64,000 nucleotides of DNA, taken from Thioclava atlantica (GTDB lineage Bacteria > Pseudomonadota > Alphaproteobacteria > Rhodobacterales > Rhodobacteraceae). Numbering within the stretch: the stretch's first letter is position 1; each line of letters opens with the position of its first letter. A model generated the notes under the pieces. That model searched no databases. It was not told the DNA's origin and worked only from the letters and a program-made list of their open reading frames with translations. Of this stretch, positions 1-9,163 are shown in pieces. The position numbers and the translations under genes were made by a program. Location of the stretch: contig NZ_AQRC01000001.1 in the NCBI RefSeq assembly GCF_000737065.1, positions 310,001 to 374,000 on the forward strand. Reading direction: 5' to 3'.

Positions 1-903
1 ATCCTCTCGGGCGTGTTCGAGGGCCGCACCACCGGCACGCCGATCCAGCTGATGATCGAGAATACCGACCAGCGCTCGAAGGATTACGGCGAGATCGCGC
101 GCCAGTTCCGTCCCGGCCATGCCGATATCACCTATCACCAGAAATACGGCATCCGCGACTATCGCGGCGGCGGCCGGTCGAGCGCGCGCGAGACCGCAGC
201 GCGGGTGGCAGCGGGCGGCGTGGCGCAGGCAGTGCTGCGCCAGTTGGTCCCCGATCTCCGGATCTATGGCTACATGGTCCAGATGGGAGCCAAGCATATT
301 CACCGCGAGAGGTTCGACCGCGAGGAGATCCTGCGCAATCCGTTCTTCATCCCCGATGCGGAAGCCGTCGACGAATGGGCCGATTACCTCGCCGCGATCC
401 GCAAGAACCACAATTCCGTGGGCGCCGCGATCGAGGTCGTGGCCGAGGGCTGCCCGGCCGGTCTCGGCGCGCCGATCTATGCCAAGATGGATACCGATCT
501 GGCCGCCGCGATGATGTCGATCAACGCCGTGAAGGGGGTCGAGATCGGCGAGGGCATGGCGGCGGCGGCGCTGACGGGCGTCGAGAATGCCGACGAGATG
601 GTGATGGGCGAGGACGGCGTGGAATATCTCTCGAACCATGCGGGCGGCATCCTGGGCGGGATCACCACCGGCCAGCCGATCACCGTGCGGTTCGCCGTCA
701 AGCCGACCTCGTCGATCCTGACCCCGCGCCGCTCGGTCAATGTCGCGGGCGAAGAGGTCGAGGTGATCACCAAGGGCCGCCACGATCCCTGCGTGGGCAT
801 TCGCGCCGTGCCGGTGGCCGAGGCGATGATGGCTTGCGTGATCCTCGATCACTATCTGCTCGACCGCGGCCAGACGGGCGGCGTCCGCGGCGCCATCGGC
901 TGA
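1..903 (+). CDS. aroC: chorismate synthase, 5' end outside the window
   Basis: The frame is open from base 1 and the first visible residues are [17 protein letters not shown], so about 60 N-terminal residues are missing compared with the usual 360 or so. Chorismate synthase is the cytosolic FMN-dependent enzyme that turns 5-enolpyruvylshikimate-3-phosphate into chorismate, the last shikimate-pathway step. The family core is present: [11 protein letters not shown], then [15 protein letters not shown], and near the C-terminus the [16 protein letters not shown] segment. It ends at a TGA and is followed by 118 bases before a TetR gene. Identification rests on these conserved blocks and is secure. 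Confidence 0.96.
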   Translation: MLSGVFEGRTTGTPIQLMIENTDQRSKDYGEIARQFRPGHADITYHQKYGIRDYRGGGRSSARETAARVAAGGVAQAVLRQLVPDLRIYGYMVQMGAKHIHRERFDREEILRNPFFIPDAEAVDEWADYLAAIRKNHNSVGAAIEVVAEGCPAGLGAPIYAKMDTDLAAAMMSINAVKGVEIGEGMAAAALTGVENADEMVMGEDGVEYLSNHAGGILGGITTGQPITVRFAVKPTSSILTPRRSVNVAGEEVEVITKGRHDPCVGIRAVPVAEAMMACVILDHYLLDRGQTGGVRGAIG

Positions 904-954
904 GGCGCTACGGGCGGCCGGTTTCCCGGAGGGACTGACGTCACGTTGGGCGGC

Positions 955-984
955 TTGCAGGCCGTGAAGCGGGCAGTCTATGCT
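955..984 (+). promoter_or_regulatory. candidate sigma-70 promoter of the TetR gene
   Basis: TTGCAG at 955-960 and TATGCT at 979-984 are separated by 18 bases and lie 38 bases upstream of the TetR start codon. This is pattern matching only. Confidence 0.3.
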
Positions 985-1021
985 GTGGCCCCGGACGCTT
1001 CCGTCCGGTGCGGGAGAACCA

Positions 1022-1642
1022 ATGGCGGACGCAGACCAGATCCATCGCGGGCGGAAATTCGATCAGGTGCTCGAAGGGGCGCGTGAGGTATTCCTGCGCG
1101 AGGGCTTCGAGGGCGCCTCGGTCGACGATATCGCGAAGGAGGCCGGGGTCTCGAAGGCCACGCTCTACAGCTACTTCCCCGACAAGCGGCTGATGTTCCT
1201 CGAAGTCGCGAAGACCGAATGCCGTCGGCAGGCCGATCAGGCGAGCGAGGCGATCGATTTCAGCCAGCCCCCCGAGGTGGTGCTGTCGCTTGCCGCCGCG
1301 CAGATCATCGACTTCATGGCCTCCGAACTGGGGCAGGGGATCTACCGGCTCTGCGTGGCCGAGGCGGAGCGCTTTCCCGAGCTCGGGCGGGCCTTCTATG
1401 CCTCGGGACCCGCGCTCGTGCATGAGAAGCTGATGGCTTATCTGCAGGAGGCGGTGGAGAGGGGCGAACTGGTCATCGACGATGTCGATCTCGCCGCCCA
1501 TCTCTTCGCCGAGCTCTGCAAGGCCGACCTGCATGCCAAGCTTCTGTTCGGGATGGAATGCTGCTCGCCGCAGGAAAAGTCGCGGGTGATCCGCGGCGCG
1601 GTCGAGATGTTCCTTGCCCGCTACGGCGCGAAGCGCTCCTGA
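1022..1642 (+). CDS. TetR/AcrR-family transcriptional regulator
   Basis: A 206-residue DNA-binding regulator. Residues about 10-57 form the TetR helix-turn-helix, with the GASVDDIAKEAGVSKATLYSYF recognition region typical of the family. The rest is the helical ligand-binding part, which resembles AefR-like C-terminal domains. An in-frame ATG at 980 exists, but the start at 1022 is preceded by GGGAGA at a proper distance and puts the helix-turn-helix at the usual distance from the N-terminus. Its stop codon abuts the stop of the convergent NYN gene. The ligand and targets cannot be read from the sequence. Confidence 0.9.
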   Translation: MADADQIHRGRKFDQVLEGAREVFLREGFEGASVDDIAKEAGVSKATLYSYFPDKRLMFLEVAKTECRRQADQASEAIDFSQPPEVVLSLAAAQIIDFMASELGQGIYRLCVAEAERFPELGRAFYASGPALVHEKLMAYLQEAVERGELVIDDVDLAAHLFAELCKADLHAKLLFGMECCSPQEKSRVIRGAVEMFLARYGAKRS

Positions 1643-2410
1643 TCAGGCCAGGTCGCGCACCATCCACTGATTGCCTTCGCCGCGCTGGAGCTGGAACCGC
1701 CCGGTCTTGATCAGCAGGTCCGACAGCTTCGCGCTGCCATAGGTGCGGGTATCGAAATCGGGATTGGCCTGGGTGATGAACTGCCCGAGCTGCCCGAGCG
1801 AATACCATTCCTCCTCGAGACCGATCGCCTTCATCGCGTTCACGATGATCGGGATCGCCGCCGTCGGAAGCTGCTTGCCGCTGGCGGGTTTCGCGGGGCT
1901 GCCCTTGCCGCTGGCGGGCTTCGCCGGCGCCTCGGGAGTTTCGCCATTGCCGAGGTTCTCGACATAGATGAAGCGTTTGCAAGCCTTGCGGAAGGCCTCG
2001 GGGGTCTTCTGCTCGCCGATGCCGTAGACATCGAGCCCCTGCTCGCGGATGCGCGCGGCAAGGCGGGTGAAGTCGCTATCCGAGGAGACCAGCACGAAGC
2101 CGTCGAAGAGCCCGGAATGCAGGAAGTCCATCGCCGCGATGACAAGGCCGATATCGGAGGCGTTCTTGCCCTTGGTATTGGCGAATTGCTGATCGGCCAC
2201 GAGGCCCAGCTCGGCCACCCGCTTCGCCCAGCCCGCAAGCCGCTGCGCCGACCAGTCGCCATAGATGCGGCGCACCGAGGCTTCGCCGAGGCTCGCGATC
2301 TCTTCGAAGATCGCCTCGGCATAGGAGGCGGGCACATTGTCGGCGTCGATCAGGACGCACAGGCGCGGCGCGCGCGAGGCGGCGTGGGAAATTTCCGGCA
2401 GGTCGGGCAT
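1643..2410 (-). CDS. NYN-domain (LabA/DUF88-like) protein with C-terminal OST-HTH/LOTUS-like domain
   Basis: A 255-residue protein. Residues about 16-150 look like a NYN (PIN-like) nuclease domain, with the acidic residues D22 and D24 in LIDADN, a KNASDIGLVIAAMD helix and a VSSDSDF strand, the expected metal-binding acidic positions. A linker of about 30 residues carries the imperfect repeat PAKPASGK. Residues from about 185 to the end resemble the OST-HTH/LOTUS RNA-associated fold. Family knowledge suggests an RNA-binding or RNA-cleaving role, but no substrate is known. The start at 2410 has an AGGAGA ribosome site; the frame upstream to 2461 is probably not translated. It is convergent with the TetR gene, sharing TGATCA at the two stops. 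Confidence 0.82.
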   Translation of the reverse strand: MPDLPEISHAASRAPRLCVLIDADNVPASYAEAIFEEIASLGEASVRRIYGDWSAQRLAGWAKRVAELGLVADQQFANTKGKNASDIGLVIAAMDFLHSGLFDGFVLVSSDSDFTRLAARIREQGLDVYGIGEQKTPEAFRKACKRFIYVENLGNGETPEAPAKPASGKGSPAKPASGKQLPTAAIPIIVNAMKAIGLEEEWYSLGQLGQFITQANPDFDTRTYGSAKLSDLLIKTGRFQLQRGEGNQWMVRDLA

Positions 2411-2500
2411 TTTTTCTCCTCGTGTCTGCTTGGCAGATAGGCTCGGTGGCCTCCATTGCAACCGCGCGACGGCGCGGGGGTGCGGCAGGGGGCAAATAAG

Positions 2501-2528
2501 AACGCCCCCTCCGCGGGGAGGGGGCGTT
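2501..2528 (-). terminator. Rho-independent terminator of petABC
   Basis: A perfect 12-bp stem (AACGCCCCCTCC) with a 4-base loop lies 21 bases after the petC stop on the minus strand and is followed on that strand by CTTATTT. Confidence 0.85.
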
Positions 2529-2549
2529 CGATGATCTTTTCGGTCTCGA

Positions 2550-3356
2550 TCAGAGGTCGAACTTCTTGCCCTTGTGCGGCGCCCAGAGCTTCTTGTTCGT
2601 CAGGTAGAGAAGCGAGCTGAGCACGATCAGCATGATCACCGCGACGAAGCCCCAACGCTTGCGCGCCTCGAGCTTGGGCTCGGCCGTCCACATCAGGAAG
2701 GCCGAGACGTCCGTGGACATCTGCTCGATGGTCGCGGGCGTGCCGTCCTCATATTCGATCAGATCGTCCGAGAGCGGAGGGGGCATGCCGATCCAGCCAC
2801 CCGGGAAGGCGTGGTTCTCGTAGAAGATCGAACCGGCTTCCTCCTTCTCCTCGCCGGTGAAGCCGGTGAGGATGGCGTGGATGTATTCCGGGCCGCCGGT
2901 GCCGCGCAGAAGCTGGTTGATGCCGAGACCGTAGGGGCCGTGGAAGCCCGCACGCGCCTTCGCCATCAGCGACAGGTCGGGCCCCATGCCCTCGCCGCTC
3001 ACCGCCGGGAAGTGGTCGGTTTCCTTGCCGGGACGGTCCTCGCCGGTTTCCTTGTCCATCACGGTGAACTCGGCGGCATAGGCGCGCACCCAGGCCGGAT
3101 CCATCATCGGACCGCCCTGATCGGCCAGCGTGCGGAAGGCGACGTATTTCAGGCCGTGGCAGGCCGAGCAGACCTCCCGGTAGACCTGGAAGCCGCGGCG
3201 CAGCTGCTGCGTGTCGAAGGTCCCGAAGGGGCCCTCGAAGGAGAAGCTGATATCCTCGACATGCCCTTCGCCGCCGCCTGCGGCGAGGGCGGGCCCGGCC
3301 AGAAGGCCGGTTCCGATGGCGAGCGCCGAAATGGCAGAGATCAGAAGATTTTTCAT
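2550..3356 (-). CDS. petC: cytochrome c1 of the bc1 complex
   Basis: A 268-residue haem-containing subunit of ubiquinol:cytochrome c oxidoreductase that passes electrons from the Rieske centre to cytochrome c on the periplasmic side. It has a Sec signal peptide (about residues 1-26, ending in ALA), the covalent haem motif CSACH at residues 63-67, and a C-terminal membrane anchor ([16 protein letters not shown]) followed by a basic tail. The start at 3356 places the signal peptide correctly; the much longer frame reaching back to 4283 is antisense-composition noise overlapping petB. It is third in the petABC operon, 20 bases after petB, and is followed by a strong terminator. Confidence 0.97.
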   Translation of the reverse strand: MKNLLISAISALAIGTGLLAGPALAAGGGEGHVEDISFSFEGPFGTFDTQQLRRGFQVYREVCSACHGLKYVAFRTLADQGGPMMDPAWVRAYAAEFTVMDKETGEDRPGKETDHFPAVSGEGMGPDLSLMAKARAGFHGPYGLGINQLLRGTGGPEYIHAILTGFTGEEKEEAGSIFYENHAFPGGWIGMPPPLSDDLIEYEDGTPATIEQMSTDVSAFLMWTAEPKLEARKRWGFVAVIMLIVLSSLLYLTNKKLWAPHKGKKFDL

Positions 3357-3376
3357 TGTCCGTTCCTCTTCCTGTC

Positions 3377-4693
3377 TCACTCGGCCGGTTTGACGTCGTA
3401 GTGATTGTTGAAGTCTTCCTCGATCGTCGCCGGCAGCGGTTTGGGCTTCTCGATCAGCCCGAGCACCGGAAGGATCACGAGGAAATAGACGAACCAGTAG
3501 GTCGCGCCGATCAGCGAGATGTAGGGATAGATCCCGTCGGTCGGCATCGCGCCCACCCACATCAGCACCACGAAGTCGATCACCAGCAGCCAGAACCACC
3601 ACTTGAACATCGGGCGGTAGCTGCCCGAGCGCACGCGCGAGGTGTCGAGCCACGGCGCGAGCGCCATCACCAGGATCGCGCCGAACATCGCGAGCACGCC
3701 GAAGAACTTCGCGTCGACGATGCCGAAGGTGATCCAGTTGACGAACATCACCGCCCAGACATCGGAGGTGAAGGCGCGCAGGATCGCGTAGAAGGGCAGG
3801 AAGTACCATTCGGGCACGATATGCGCGGGCGTCGCGAGCGGGTTCGCCTCGATGTAGTTGTCGGGGTGGCCGAGGAAGTTCGGCATGAAGCCCACGACGG
3901 CGGCGAAGACCAGCAGGACGACCGCGAGCGCGAAGAGGTCCTTGATCACGAAGTAGGGCCAGAAGGGCAGGGTGTCCTTCTCGGCTTCCGCCTTCGAGCC
4001 CTTGCGCACGTCCACGCCGGTCGGGTTGTTGTTGCCGGTGGTGTGGAAGGCCCAGATATGGACCACGACGAGCGCCGCGATCACGAAGGGCAGCAGGTAG
4101 TGCAGCGAGAAGAAGCGGTTGAGCGTCGCGTTGTCCACCGCCGGGCCGCCGAGCAGCCAGGCCTGGATCGACGGACCGATGCCCGGGATCGCGCCGAACA
4201 GGCCGGTGATCACCGTGGCGCCCCAGAAGGACATCTGGCCCCAGGGCAGCACGTAGCCCATGAACGCCGTGCCCATCATGCACAGGTAGATGATCATGCC
4301 GACGATCCAGGTGATCTCGCGCGGGGCCTTGTACGAGCCGTAGAACAGGCCGCGGAAGATATGGATGTAGACGGCCAGGAAGAACAGCGACGCGCCGTTG
4401 GCGTGGATGTAACGCAGCGCATAGCCGCCGTTGACGTCACGCATGATATGCTCGACCGAGGCGAAGGCGAGGTCGACATGCGGGGTGTAATGCATCACCA
4501 GAACGATCCCGGTGACGATCTGCAGCACCAGGCAGAAGGCCAGCACGATGCCCCAGATCCACCACCAGTTCAGGTTCTTGGGGGTGGGGATCATGATCGT
4601 GTCATAGATCAGCCCGACGATGGGAAGGCGCGAATGCACCCATTTCTCGAAGCCCGACTTGGGCTCGTAATGGTCGTGGGGAATGCCCGACAT
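3377..4693 (-). CDS. petB: cytochrome b of the bc1 complex
   Basis: A 438-residue integral membrane protein that binds two b haems and forms the Qo and Qi quinone sites. Visible marks are the N-terminal [14 protein letters not shown] helix, the RYIHANGAS and [11 protein letters not shown] haem regions, the [17 protein letters not shown] Qo segment and the [13 protein letters not shown] motif that lines the Qo site. Length and the eight predicted membrane spans fit proteobacterial cytochrome b. It starts 11 bases after the Rieske gene stop and has GAGGAGACC upstream of its ATG. Confidence 0.98.
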   Translation of the reverse strand: MSGIPHDHYEPKSGFEKWVHSRLPIVGLIYDTIMIPTPKNLNWWWIWGIVLAFCLVLQIVTGIVLVMHYTPHVDLAFASVEHIMRDVNGGYALRYIHANGASLFFLAVYIHIFRGLFYGSYKAPREITWIVGMIIYLCMMGTAFMGYVLPWGQMSFWGATVITGLFGAIPGIGPSIQAWLLGGPAVDNATLNRFFSLHYLLPFVIAALVVVHIWAFHTTGNNNPTGVDVRKGSKAEAEKDTLPFWPYFVIKDLFALAVVLLVFAAVVGFMPNFLGHPDNYIEANPLATPAHIVPEWYFLPFYAILRAFTSDVWAVMFVNWITFGIVDAKFFGVLAMFGAILVMALAPWLDTSRVRSGSYRPMFKWWFWLLVIDFVVLMWVGAMPTDGIYPYISLIGATYWFVYFLVILPVLGLIEKPKPLPATIEEDFNNHYDVKPAE

Positions 4694-4704
4694 CAGTGGT
4701 CTCC

Positions 4705-5265
4705 TCAGCCCAGCTTGATCGTGGTGTCATCGGTGAACTCGGCCACCGGAATCTCGAGATTGCGCGGGGCGGGACCTTTGCGGATCCGTCCGGCCGTGTC
4801 GTAATGCGAACCGTGGCAGGGGCAGAACCAGCCGTGGTAGTCGCCCGAGCCGTTGCCGATCGGCACGCAGCCCAGATGGGTGCACACGCCGATCATCACG
4901 AGCCACTCGCCGGCCTCGTCGAGGGCGCGGTTCTCGTCGGTCGCCTCGGCGCCGGGCTTGTTCTCGTTCTCGGCGTTCACGTCCACCAGGTCGCTGAGCG
5001 GAACCTCACGCGCCATCTGGATCTCTTCCTCGGTCCGGCGGCGGATGAAGACGGGCTTGCCACGCCATTTCACGGTCAGCTGGGTGCCGGTCTCGACGCC
5101 CGAGACGTCCACAAAGATCGACGAGAGGGCCTTGACGTCAGCCGAGGCATTCATCTGGTTGATCAGCGGCCACACGGCCGCGCCGGTCACGACAGCGCCG
5201 GTGCCGGCGGTGGCGTAGTAGAGGAAATCCCTCCGGGTGCCTTCGTTATTGTCTGCGTGGGACAC
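4705..5265 (-). CDS. petA: Rieske iron-sulfur subunit of the bc1 complex (GTG start)
   Basis: A 186-residue membrane-anchored protein that accepts an electron from ubiquinol with its 2Fe-2S cluster. Residues 11-17 (RRDFLYY) form a twin-arginine signal-anchor followed by the hydrophobic span to about residue 35. Cluster ligands are C128 and H130 in CTHLGC, and C148 and H151 in CPCHGSH; C133 and C150 form the conserved disulfide. The start chosen is GTG at 5265, preceded by AAGGAGAGA, because it gives the same N-terminus as known Rhodobacter Rieske proteins. An ATG at 5325 would add 20 residues unlike the family. It is first in petABC. Confidence 0.96.
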   Translation of the reverse strand: MSHADNNEGTRRDFLYYATAGTGAVVTGAAVWPLINQMNASADVKALSSIFVDVSGVETGTQLTVKWRGKPVFIRRRTEEEIQMAREVPLSDLVDVNAENENKPGAEATDENRALDEAGEWLVMIGVCTHLGCVPIGNGSGDYHGWFCPCHGSHYDTAGRIRKGPAPRNLEIPVAEFTDDTTIKLG

Positions 5266-5573
5266 GTTGTCTCTCCTTCCCGGGCCCGTGGGATGGGCCG
5301 ATAGTGACGTGCCGGGGCACTTCACCGGTGCCGCCTAACATGGCCGCTCTCATAGCAATCACGGTTTTGTCAGTCCAGAACACATTGACGCAGCATGCCA
5401 GCGAATGACGCCCATGCAACAAGTCACGCTGGGTCAATCGCGGTATCGGGGCGCGATGCGCGGGTCCCCGGCTGTGCCGAAGATGTCGCATTGCGCCCCG
5501 GGGCAGGGCCTCGAGATGCGATTTGGCGAATCATTTTCGTGAGTTTTCGTGACCTTGCCGGCGCTGTGGTAAC
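5266..5573 (-). promoter_or_regulatory. petA upstream region with candidate promoter
   Basis: This 308-base gap separates petR from petA, both on the minus strand. On the minus strand TGGACT (5372-5377) and TATGAG (5349-5354) are 17 bases apart and could be the -35 and -10 of a petABC promoter with an 80-base leader. Nearer petR the minus strand has a tandem CACGAAAA repeat (about 5538-5557). No protein-coding gene is credible here. Confidence 0.35.
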
Positions 5574-6290
5574 TCAGTCCGGCGCGAGCATGTAACCCAG
5601 TCCGCGCACCGTCTGGAGATAGCGCGGCTCGCGCGGGTCGGCCTCGAGCTTGCGGCGCAGACGGGTGATCTGGACATCCACCGCCCGGTCGCCGCCCCCG
5701 GCCTCGGCCACGGTCGAGCGTTCCCGCCCCAGCTCCTCGATCAGCGCGGCGCGGCTGACGACTTCGCCGGCATGGGCGGCGAAGATCTTCATCAACTGCA
5801 CCTCGGTCGCGGTCAGCTTCACCGGGGCTTCGCCGTGCCACAGCTCGCCGCGATCCTGATCGTATTTCAGCGGCCCCAGCGAGAGGAATTTCGGCCCCGT
5901 CTCGGTCTCTTGCGGAACCCGGCGCAGGATCGCGTTGATGCGCAGCAGCAGTTCCTTGGGCTCGAACGGCTTGGCGAGATAGTCATCCGCCCCCGCCTCG
6001 AACCCCTCGATGCGCTCGCGCGTCTCGCCGCGCGCGGTGAGCAGCAGGATCGGCGTCGCGATCGACTTGCGCAGGTCGCGGGTCAGGCTCAGCCCGTCCT
6101 CGCCGGGCATCATCACATCCATCACGATCAGGCTGAATTCGAGCCCGGCCAGCAGCGCGCGGGCATGGGCCGCGTCGCGCGCCGCCGTCACGAGAAAGCC
6201 ATGCCGTTGCAGGAAGCTTTTCAGCAGCATGCGGATGCGTTCGTCATCGTCGATGATGAGCAGGTGCGGATCGGCCTGATAGGGCATCAC
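5574..6290 (-). CDS. petR: PetR-like OmpR/PhoB-family response regulator
   Basis: A 238-residue response regulator. Residues 10-125 are the receiver, with the acidic pocket D14-D16, the phosphoryl acceptor D58 in VMDVMMPGEDG and the switch lysine in LAKPFEPKEL. Residues about 140-235 are the winged-helix domain, ending QTVRGLGYMLAPD. No histidine kinase gene is adjacent. Position immediately upstream of petABC and a 4-base ATGA overlap with a MarR-family gene match petP-petR of Rhodobacter capsulatus, where PetR is reported to be needed for growth. Function as a bc1 regulator is inferred from that synteny; PetR-type proteins may have wider targets. Confidence 0.88.
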   Translation of the reverse strand: MMPYQADPHLLIIDDDERIRMLLKSFLQRHGFLVTAARDAAHARALLAGLEFSLIVMDVMMPGEDGLSLTRDLRKSIATPILLLTARGETRERIEGFEAGADDYLAKPFEPKELLLRINAILRRVPQETETGPKFLSLGPLKYDQDRGELWHGEAPVKLTATEVQLMKIFAAHAGEVVSRAALIEELGRERSTVAEAGGGDRAVDVQITRLRRKLEADPREPRYLQTVRGLGYMLAPD

Positions 6291-6784
6291 TCTTCCTTCA
6301 TCGTCTGGTAGAGCTTGTGCAGATCCGGCCCCATCATCGCCTCGAGCACCTGCCGGAACCCCGCGACGGCCTGCGGCCCTGCCGCGCGATAGGCCGCGCG
6401 CATCCGTCCCCGTTGCGCCTCCGAGAGCGCGCGCTCGAGCGCCGCGCCCTTCTCGGTCAGGTGCAGCCGCCGCTCGCGCTTGTCCCGCCGCCCCACGCGG
6501 CTTTCCACCAGCCCGTCCTCGATCAGCGTGCGCAGCACCCGGTTGAGCGACTGTTTGGTCACCCCGAGCACCGCGAGCAATGTGGTGACCGTGAGGCCCG
6601 GCTGACGGTTGATGAAATGCAGCGCCCGGTGATGGGCACGGCCATAGCCGTGCTCCTCGAGCAGCCGGTCGGGATCCGAGGTGAAGGCGCGATAGGCGAA
6701 GAACATCGCCTCGATTCCCTTGCGCAGTTGCTCGTCGGTCAGAAACAGAAGAGTTTCACCCTGCGGGCTTCCGCTTTCGGCCAT
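6287..6784 (-). CDS. petP: PetP-like MarR-family transcriptional regulator
   Basis: A 165-residue MarR-type regulator with the winged helix-turn-helix at about residues 55-120 (VTTLLAVLGVTKQSLNRVLRTLIEDGLVESRVGRRDKRERRLHLTEKG region) flanked by dimerisation helices. The start is preceded by GAGAGGGA. It overlaps petR by ATGA, so the two are translationally coupled. In Rhodobacter capsulatus the same gene pair is called petP-petR. The effector is unknown. Palindromes immediately upstream (6805-6839) suggest it represses its own promoter. Confidence 0.85.
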   Translation of the reverse strand: MAESGSPQGETLLFLTDEQLRKGIEAMFFAYRAFTSDPDRLLEEHGYGRAHHRALHFINRQPGLTVTTLLAVLGVTKQSLNRVLRTLIEDGLVESRVGRRDKRERRLHLTEKGAALERALSEAQRGRMRAAYRAAGPQAVAGFRQVLEAMMGPDLHKLYQTMKEE

Positions 6785-6804
6785 GTCTATCCCTCTCTTT
6801 TGTG

Positions 6805-6839
6805 TGACTTTAAGTCAGCCTTGTTGACTTTCCAAGGCT
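6805..6839 (-). promoter_or_regulatory. candidate petP promoter with overlapping operator palindromes
   Basis: TGACTT-T-AAGTCA (6805-6817) is a perfect 13-base palindrome and AGCCTTG/CAAGGCT (6817-6823 and 6833-6839) is a second inverted repeat. On the minus strand TTGGAA (6830-6835) and TAAAGT (6807-6812) are spaced by 17 bases and could be the petP -35 and -10, so the first palindrome would cover the -10. The arrangement fits MarR autorepression and may also influence the divergent ilvE gene. Confidence 0.5.
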
Positions 6840-6937
6840 CAACTGATACCGAACGACAGTTTTGACGCAATATTATGTCCGCATCGGACGTAAGGGGCGC
6901 AATATTCGTAAAACGGCGGAGCCGCAAGGAGGATGAC

Positions 6938-7807
6938 ATGGCCGGGTCGTATGAAGATCGTGATGGCAAGATCTGGTTGGACGGGAAGCTGGTGGAATGG
7001 CGTGACGCCAATGTCCATCTGCTGACTCATGCTCTGCATTACGCCTCCTCGGTTTTCGAGGGTGAGCGTTGCTATAATGGCAAGATTTTCAAGGGGGAGG
7101 AACACTCCGCCCGTCTGCGCCGCTCGGCGGAACTGCTCGATATGGAGATCCCCTATTCGGTCGAGGAGATCGAGAAGGCCAAATACGAGATGCTCGCCGC
7201 CAATGGCTGGACCAATGCCTATGTGCGCGCGCTGGCCTGGCGCGGCGCGGGGGAGGACATGGGCGTCTCGGCGCGGCGCAACCCGGTCCGGCTCGCGATC
7301 GCGGGCTGGGAATGGGGCAACTATTACGGCGACGCGAAGATGAAGGGCGCCAAGCTCGACATCGCGAAATGGCGCCGGCCCGATCCGCGCACGATCCCGG
7401 TCGAGGCGAAGGCCGCCGGTCTCTACATGATCTGCACCATGTCCAAGCACGCCGCCGAGGACAAAGGCTATTCGGACGCGCTCTTCCTCGACTGGCGCGG
7501 CTATGTGGCCGAAGCGACGGGGGCGAACATCTTCTTCGTCAAGGATGGCGAGGTGCATACGCCGCTCGCGGATTGCTTCCTCAACGGCATCACCCGCCAG
7601 ACCGTGATCGGGCTGCTCAAGGAAAAGGGCATCACCGTCCACGAGCGCCGGATCGAGCCGACCGAACTGGCCGATTTCGAGCAGTGCTGGCTGACCGGCA
7701 CGGCGGCCGAGGTCACTCCGGTCTCCGAGATCGGCGGCTTCACCTTCGAAGTGGGCGCGCTCGCGCGCGAGATGGTCGAGACCTACGAGGCGCTCGTGCG
7801 CGCCTGA
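6938..7807 (+). CDS. ilvE: branched-chain amino acid aminotransferase
   Basis: A 289-residue fold-type IV, PLP-dependent transaminase that makes isoleucine, leucine and valine from their keto acids with glutamate as amino donor. The catalytic lysine is K158 in PVEAKAAGLY. HYASSVFEGERCY near residue 40, the GNYYGDAK region and the EATGANIFFV and LNGITRQTVIGL blocks are family marks. The ATG at 6938 follows AAGGAGG; an upstream ATG at 6875 is not supported. The gene is divergent from petP and ends before a strong bidirectional terminator. Confidence 0.95.
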   Translation: MAGSYEDRDGKIWLDGKLVEWRDANVHLLTHALHYASSVFEGERCYNGKIFKGEEHSARLRRSAELLDMEIPYSVEEIEKAKYEMLAANGWTNAYVRALAWRGAGEDMGVSARRNPVRLAIAGWEWGNYYGDAKMKGAKLDIAKWRRPDPRTIPVEAKAAGLYMICTMSKHAAEDKGYSDALFLDWRGYVAEATGANIFFVKDGEVHTPLADCFLNGITRQTVIGLLKEKGITVHERRIEPTELADFEQCWLTGTAAEVTPVSEIGGFTFEVGALAREMVETYEALVRA

Positions 7808-7831
7808 GGCTTTGGACCTCTCCGGAATGGA

Positions 7832-7858
7832 AAAGGCGCGCCGGTCTGGCGCGCCTTT
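7832..7858. terminator. bidirectional terminator after ilvE
   Basis: A perfect 11-bp stem, AAAGGCGCGCC with loop GGTCT, has A-rich and T-rich flanks on both sides. It separates ilvE from the convergent small gene ending at 7890. Confidence 0.9.
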
Positions 7859-7889
7859 CTTCTGTCAGGGTGTCGTCCGTCGCGCCGTG

Positions 7890-8075
7890 TCAGCTTCCTT
7901 CGGAGCGCTCGATGCGCAGGAACTGCGTGACCTTGGTGCGGCTTGCGCCGCGGTCGCGCTTGCTCAGTTCCTTGATCGCCGGATGCACGCCCTCGCGGCG
8001 CTGCAAATCAAGAAAACGCTTCACGCGCGCCCCTTCGGCTTTCGGACGGGGCTGGTCGATGATGTGTCGGGCCAT
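7890..8075 (-). CDS. small basic protein of unknown function (61 residues)
   Basis: A short frame begins MARHIIDQPRPKAEGARVK and ends IERSEGS. It is strongly basic, has no membrane segment and no cysteine, and looks largely helical. The ATG at 8075 is preceded by AGGAGGAGAG, one of the best ribosome sites in the window, and the gene ends just before a shared terminator, so it is probably real despite its size. I do not recognise a family. The basic charge would suit nucleic-acid or ribosome association, but this is only a guess. Confidence 0.65.
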   Translation of the reverse strand: MARHIIDQPRPKAEGARVKRFLDLQRREGVHPAIKELSKRDRGASRTKVTQFLRIERSEGS

Positions 8076-8171
8076 GGCTCTCCTCCTGTGCGAGAAAATC
8101 ACTATAGCACATCGCCGCCGAGTCGCGGGCGCGAGGGGGGCGGCTTTTTCCCGCAGCGCGCGAAAAGGTGC

Positions 8172-9113
8172 TCAGCCCGGCGGTGTCGCGGCGCGGCGCG
8201 CCCGCCGGCGCTCGAGACCCAGCTGATGCTCGCGCCAGATGATCGTGATGCCCGCGACGATCACGATCGCGGCCCCGGTCAGCGTGCTGCCGGTCGGCAC
8301 CTCGTTGAACACGGTATAGCCGATCGCAAGCGCAAACAGCATCGAGGCATAGTCGAAAGGCGCCACGAGAGAGGCATCGGCGAAACGGTAGGCGGAGGTG
8401 ATCATGATCTGTCCGGTGCCCCCGATCAGCCCCGCGAGGATCAGCAGAGCCGCCTCGCGCGGGGTGGGCACGACCCAGCCGAAGGGGATCGAGAAGAGCG
8501 AGAGCACGGTCGCGGTGCAGGAGAACCAGAACACGATGGCGGAGGTGCGCTCGCTGCCGACCATCCGGCGGATCTGGATCTGCGCGAGCGCGGCACAGGT
8601 CGCCCCCGCCAGCGCAAGCGCCGCCCCGAGGGCCTCTGCGCCCCCCGCCGCCCCTTGGGCGCCAAGTTTCGGCCAGAGCACGACGAGCACGCCCAGAAGC
8701 CCCATCCCGACCGCCGAGAAGCGGAAGGCGCGCACCGTCTCGCCCAGCAGCAGGGCGGCGAAGACGACGGTGAGCAGCGGCGCGGCATAGCCGAGCGCGG
8801 TGGCCTCGGGCAGCGGCAGGAAGGCGAGCGCGGCGAAGCTCAGCGCCATCGCCGTCGTGCCGATCACGCCGCGCAGGATATGCGCGGTGGGCTGCGCGAC
8901 CCGCAGGCCGCCCGACAGCTCGTGCCGCCAGACCAGCCAGACGATGATCGGGACGATGCCGAAGAAGGAGCGGAAGAACACCATCTCGCCCGGGGGGATG
9001 CGATCCGAGACCGATTTGATCAGCGCCTGCATGATCACGAAGCCGATCACCGTGCCCAGCTTGAGCGCGATGCCGAGGAAGGGGCGGGGAGAGGGTGGGG
9101 GCTGGGCGGTCAT
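8172..9113 (-). CDS. EamA/DMT-superfamily transporter
   Basis: A 313-residue membrane protein with about ten predicted helices arranged as two five-helix repeats, the drug/metabolite transporter pattern. The first EamA repeat includes GEMVFFRSFFGIVPII and the segment LSFAALAFLPLPEATALGYAAPLLTVVFAALLLGE; the second ends with DYASMLFALAIGYTVFNEVP. The C-terminal tail is arginine-rich and cytoplasmic. AGGGAGATC precedes the ATG. The substrate cannot be predicted; members export metabolites, amino acids or drugs. Confidence 0.9.
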   Translation of the reverse strand: MTAQPPPSPRPFLGIALKLGTVIGFVIMQALIKSVSDRIPPGEMVFFRSFFGIVPIIVWLVWRHELSGGLRVAQPTAHILRGVIGTTAMALSFAALAFLPLPEATALGYAAPLLTVVFAALLLGETVRAFRFSAVGMGLLGVLVVLWPKLGAQGAAGGAEALGAALALAGATCAALAQIQIRRMVGSERTSAIVFWFSCTATVLSLFSIPFGWVVPTPREAALLILAGLIGGTGQIMITSAYRFADASLVAPFDYASMLFALAIGYTVFNEVPTGSTLTGAAIVIVAGITIIWREHQLGLERRRARRAATPPG

Positions 9114-9163
9114 GATCTCCCTGAAGACTTAGCACAGCGGCGGCGCGCGTCCATGGCCCGCGA

